Positions 5,289 through 5,779 of a DNA stretch of 5,779 nt are shown here, piece after piece. A model generated the notes under the pieces. That model made no database searches. It was not told the origin of the DNA and saw nothing but the letters and a program-made list of their open reading frames with translations. Origin of the DNA: Pseudomonadota bacterium (GTDB taxonomy: Bacteria; Pseudomonadota; Gammaproteobacteria; Burkholderiales; Burkholderiaceae_D). A program made the translations under genes and the position numbers. Position 1 is the first letter of the stretch, and each line of letters opens with the position of its first letter. The stretch lies in NCBI GenBank assembly GCA_023435945.1, contig JAEZLB010000199.1:1-5779 (forward strand). The letters are read 5' to 3'.

Positions 5289-5779
5289 TTGAGCTTCGCA
5301 AATGCCGCCGCCATCGCATTATTGACAACCGGTTCACGCTGCTGGCGCTGCTGATGCTGGCCCAGTCGCTTCGCATCATCGCGGTCGCCTCGCTGAACAC
5401 CCTTGGCTCCCGCCGCAGGTATATCGTCAGACAAGCGCATGGTCAGCGCGATACGCTTGCGCTTTTCATCAACTTCCAGCACCTTGACCTTCACGACCTG
5501 CCCGGCCTTGACCACCGTATGCGGATCTTTCACGAAGGTGTTGGACAAGGCGGAGATATGCACCAGTCCATCCTGGTGCACGCCGATATCGACAAAGGCG
5601 CCAAAAGCGGCCACATTGGTAACTACGCCTTCCAGCAGCATGCCTGGCTGCAAATCGGAAATTGCTTCCACGCCATCCTTGAAACTGGCGGTGGTGAATT
5701 CGGGACGCGGATCGCGGCCCGGTTTTTCCAGCTCTTTCAGGATATCGGTGATAGTGGGAACGCCAAAACGCTCATCGGC
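5282..5779 (-). CDS. tex: Tex, S1-domain RNA-binding transcription accessory protein (C-terminal 165 residues)
   Basis: The frame runs in from the window edge, so the N-terminal part of this usually ~770-residue protein (YqgF-like, helix-hairpin-helix) is missing. What is visible is the end of the core, [20 protein letters not shown] at 5-24 and a TASFKDG segment at 30-36. The S1 RNA-binding domain follows at about 45-115: [19 protein letters not shown], then HQDGLVHIS at 68-76, and the closing strand RIALTMR at 109-115. These are highly conserved in Tex. A Gln/Arg-rich linker (QHQQRQQR, 141-148) and the typical [12 protein letters not shown] tail end the protein. Tex binds nucleic acid and is linked to transcription and RNA quality control, in the cytoplasm. 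The internal GTG at 5671 is not a real start, because Tex homology continues upstream of it. Confidence 0.96.
   Translation of the reverse strand, partial: ADERFGVPTITDILKELEKPGRDPRPEFTTASFKDGVEAISDLQPGMLLEGVVTNVAAFGAFVDIGVHQDGLVHISALSNTFVKDPHTVVKAGQVVKVKVLEVDEKRKRIALTMRLSDDIPAAGAKGVQRGDRDDAKRLGQHQQRQQREPVVNNAMAAAFAKLKR

Noticed and set aside
4872..5354. Plus-strand 160-codon open frame over grxD
   Set aside because: It crosses the ubiX start, all of the glutaredoxin and the tex end in antisense, with no known domain.
5282..5671. Short S1-domain protein starting at the GTG at 5671
   Set aside because: The frame continues upstream to the window edge with typical Tex sequence ([20 protein letters not shown]), so this is the end of tex and not a separate small gene.

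Overview
The window looks like a stretch of chromosome from a moderate-GC proteobacterium, most likely a betaproteobacterium. The inference rests on the tex, monothiol glutaredoxin and ubiX homologues and their compact arrangement. No taxonomic marker such as rRNA is present, so the lineage call is tentative. Every credible gene lies on the minus strand, so the window reads from its right end to its left end. I see no mobile element, CRISPR array, tRNA or rRNA.

Right part (5779 to 4334): the C-terminal end of the S1-domain RNA-binding protein Tex (cut by the window edge), then a CGFS-type monothiol glutaredoxin, then the flavin prenyltransferase UbiX. Tex and the glutaredoxin are 47 nt apart, with a perfect TATAAT box between them. 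The glutaredoxin and ubiX are 7 nt apart and probably translationally coupled. UbiX makes the prenylated-FMN cofactor for the UbiD decarboxylase of ubiquinone synthesis. The glutaredoxin has Ser in place of the active-site Cys and contains no cysteine at all, which is the most striking observation here.

Middle (4333 to 3743): about 590 bases without a convincing gene. It holds a 14-bp direct repeat and weak promoter-like elements, and probably carries the promoter of the next operon.

Centre (3742 to 1611): a two-gene operon made of a 12-TM APC-superfamily amino-acid permease followed 23 nt later by a small class I SAM-dependent methyltransferase. The methyltransferase carries an export signal with a twin-arginine-like motif. 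The operon closes with a clear Rho-independent terminator.

Left part (1518 to 1): a sigma70-like promoter and a roughly 107-nt leader rich in inverted repeats, then a second class I methyltransferase. After a 75-nt gap comes the start of a secreted protein with a pre-peptidase C-terminal (PPC) beta domain, followed by what resembles the beginning of a glycosidase-type TIM barrel. The methyltransferase and secreted enzyme may act on a surface or extracellular polysaccharide, but this is inference.

Most of the window is ordinary housekeeping and accessory metabolism. I do not see a new multi-gene system. The items worth checking are the cysteine-free glutaredoxin and the exported methyltransferase paired with a permease.
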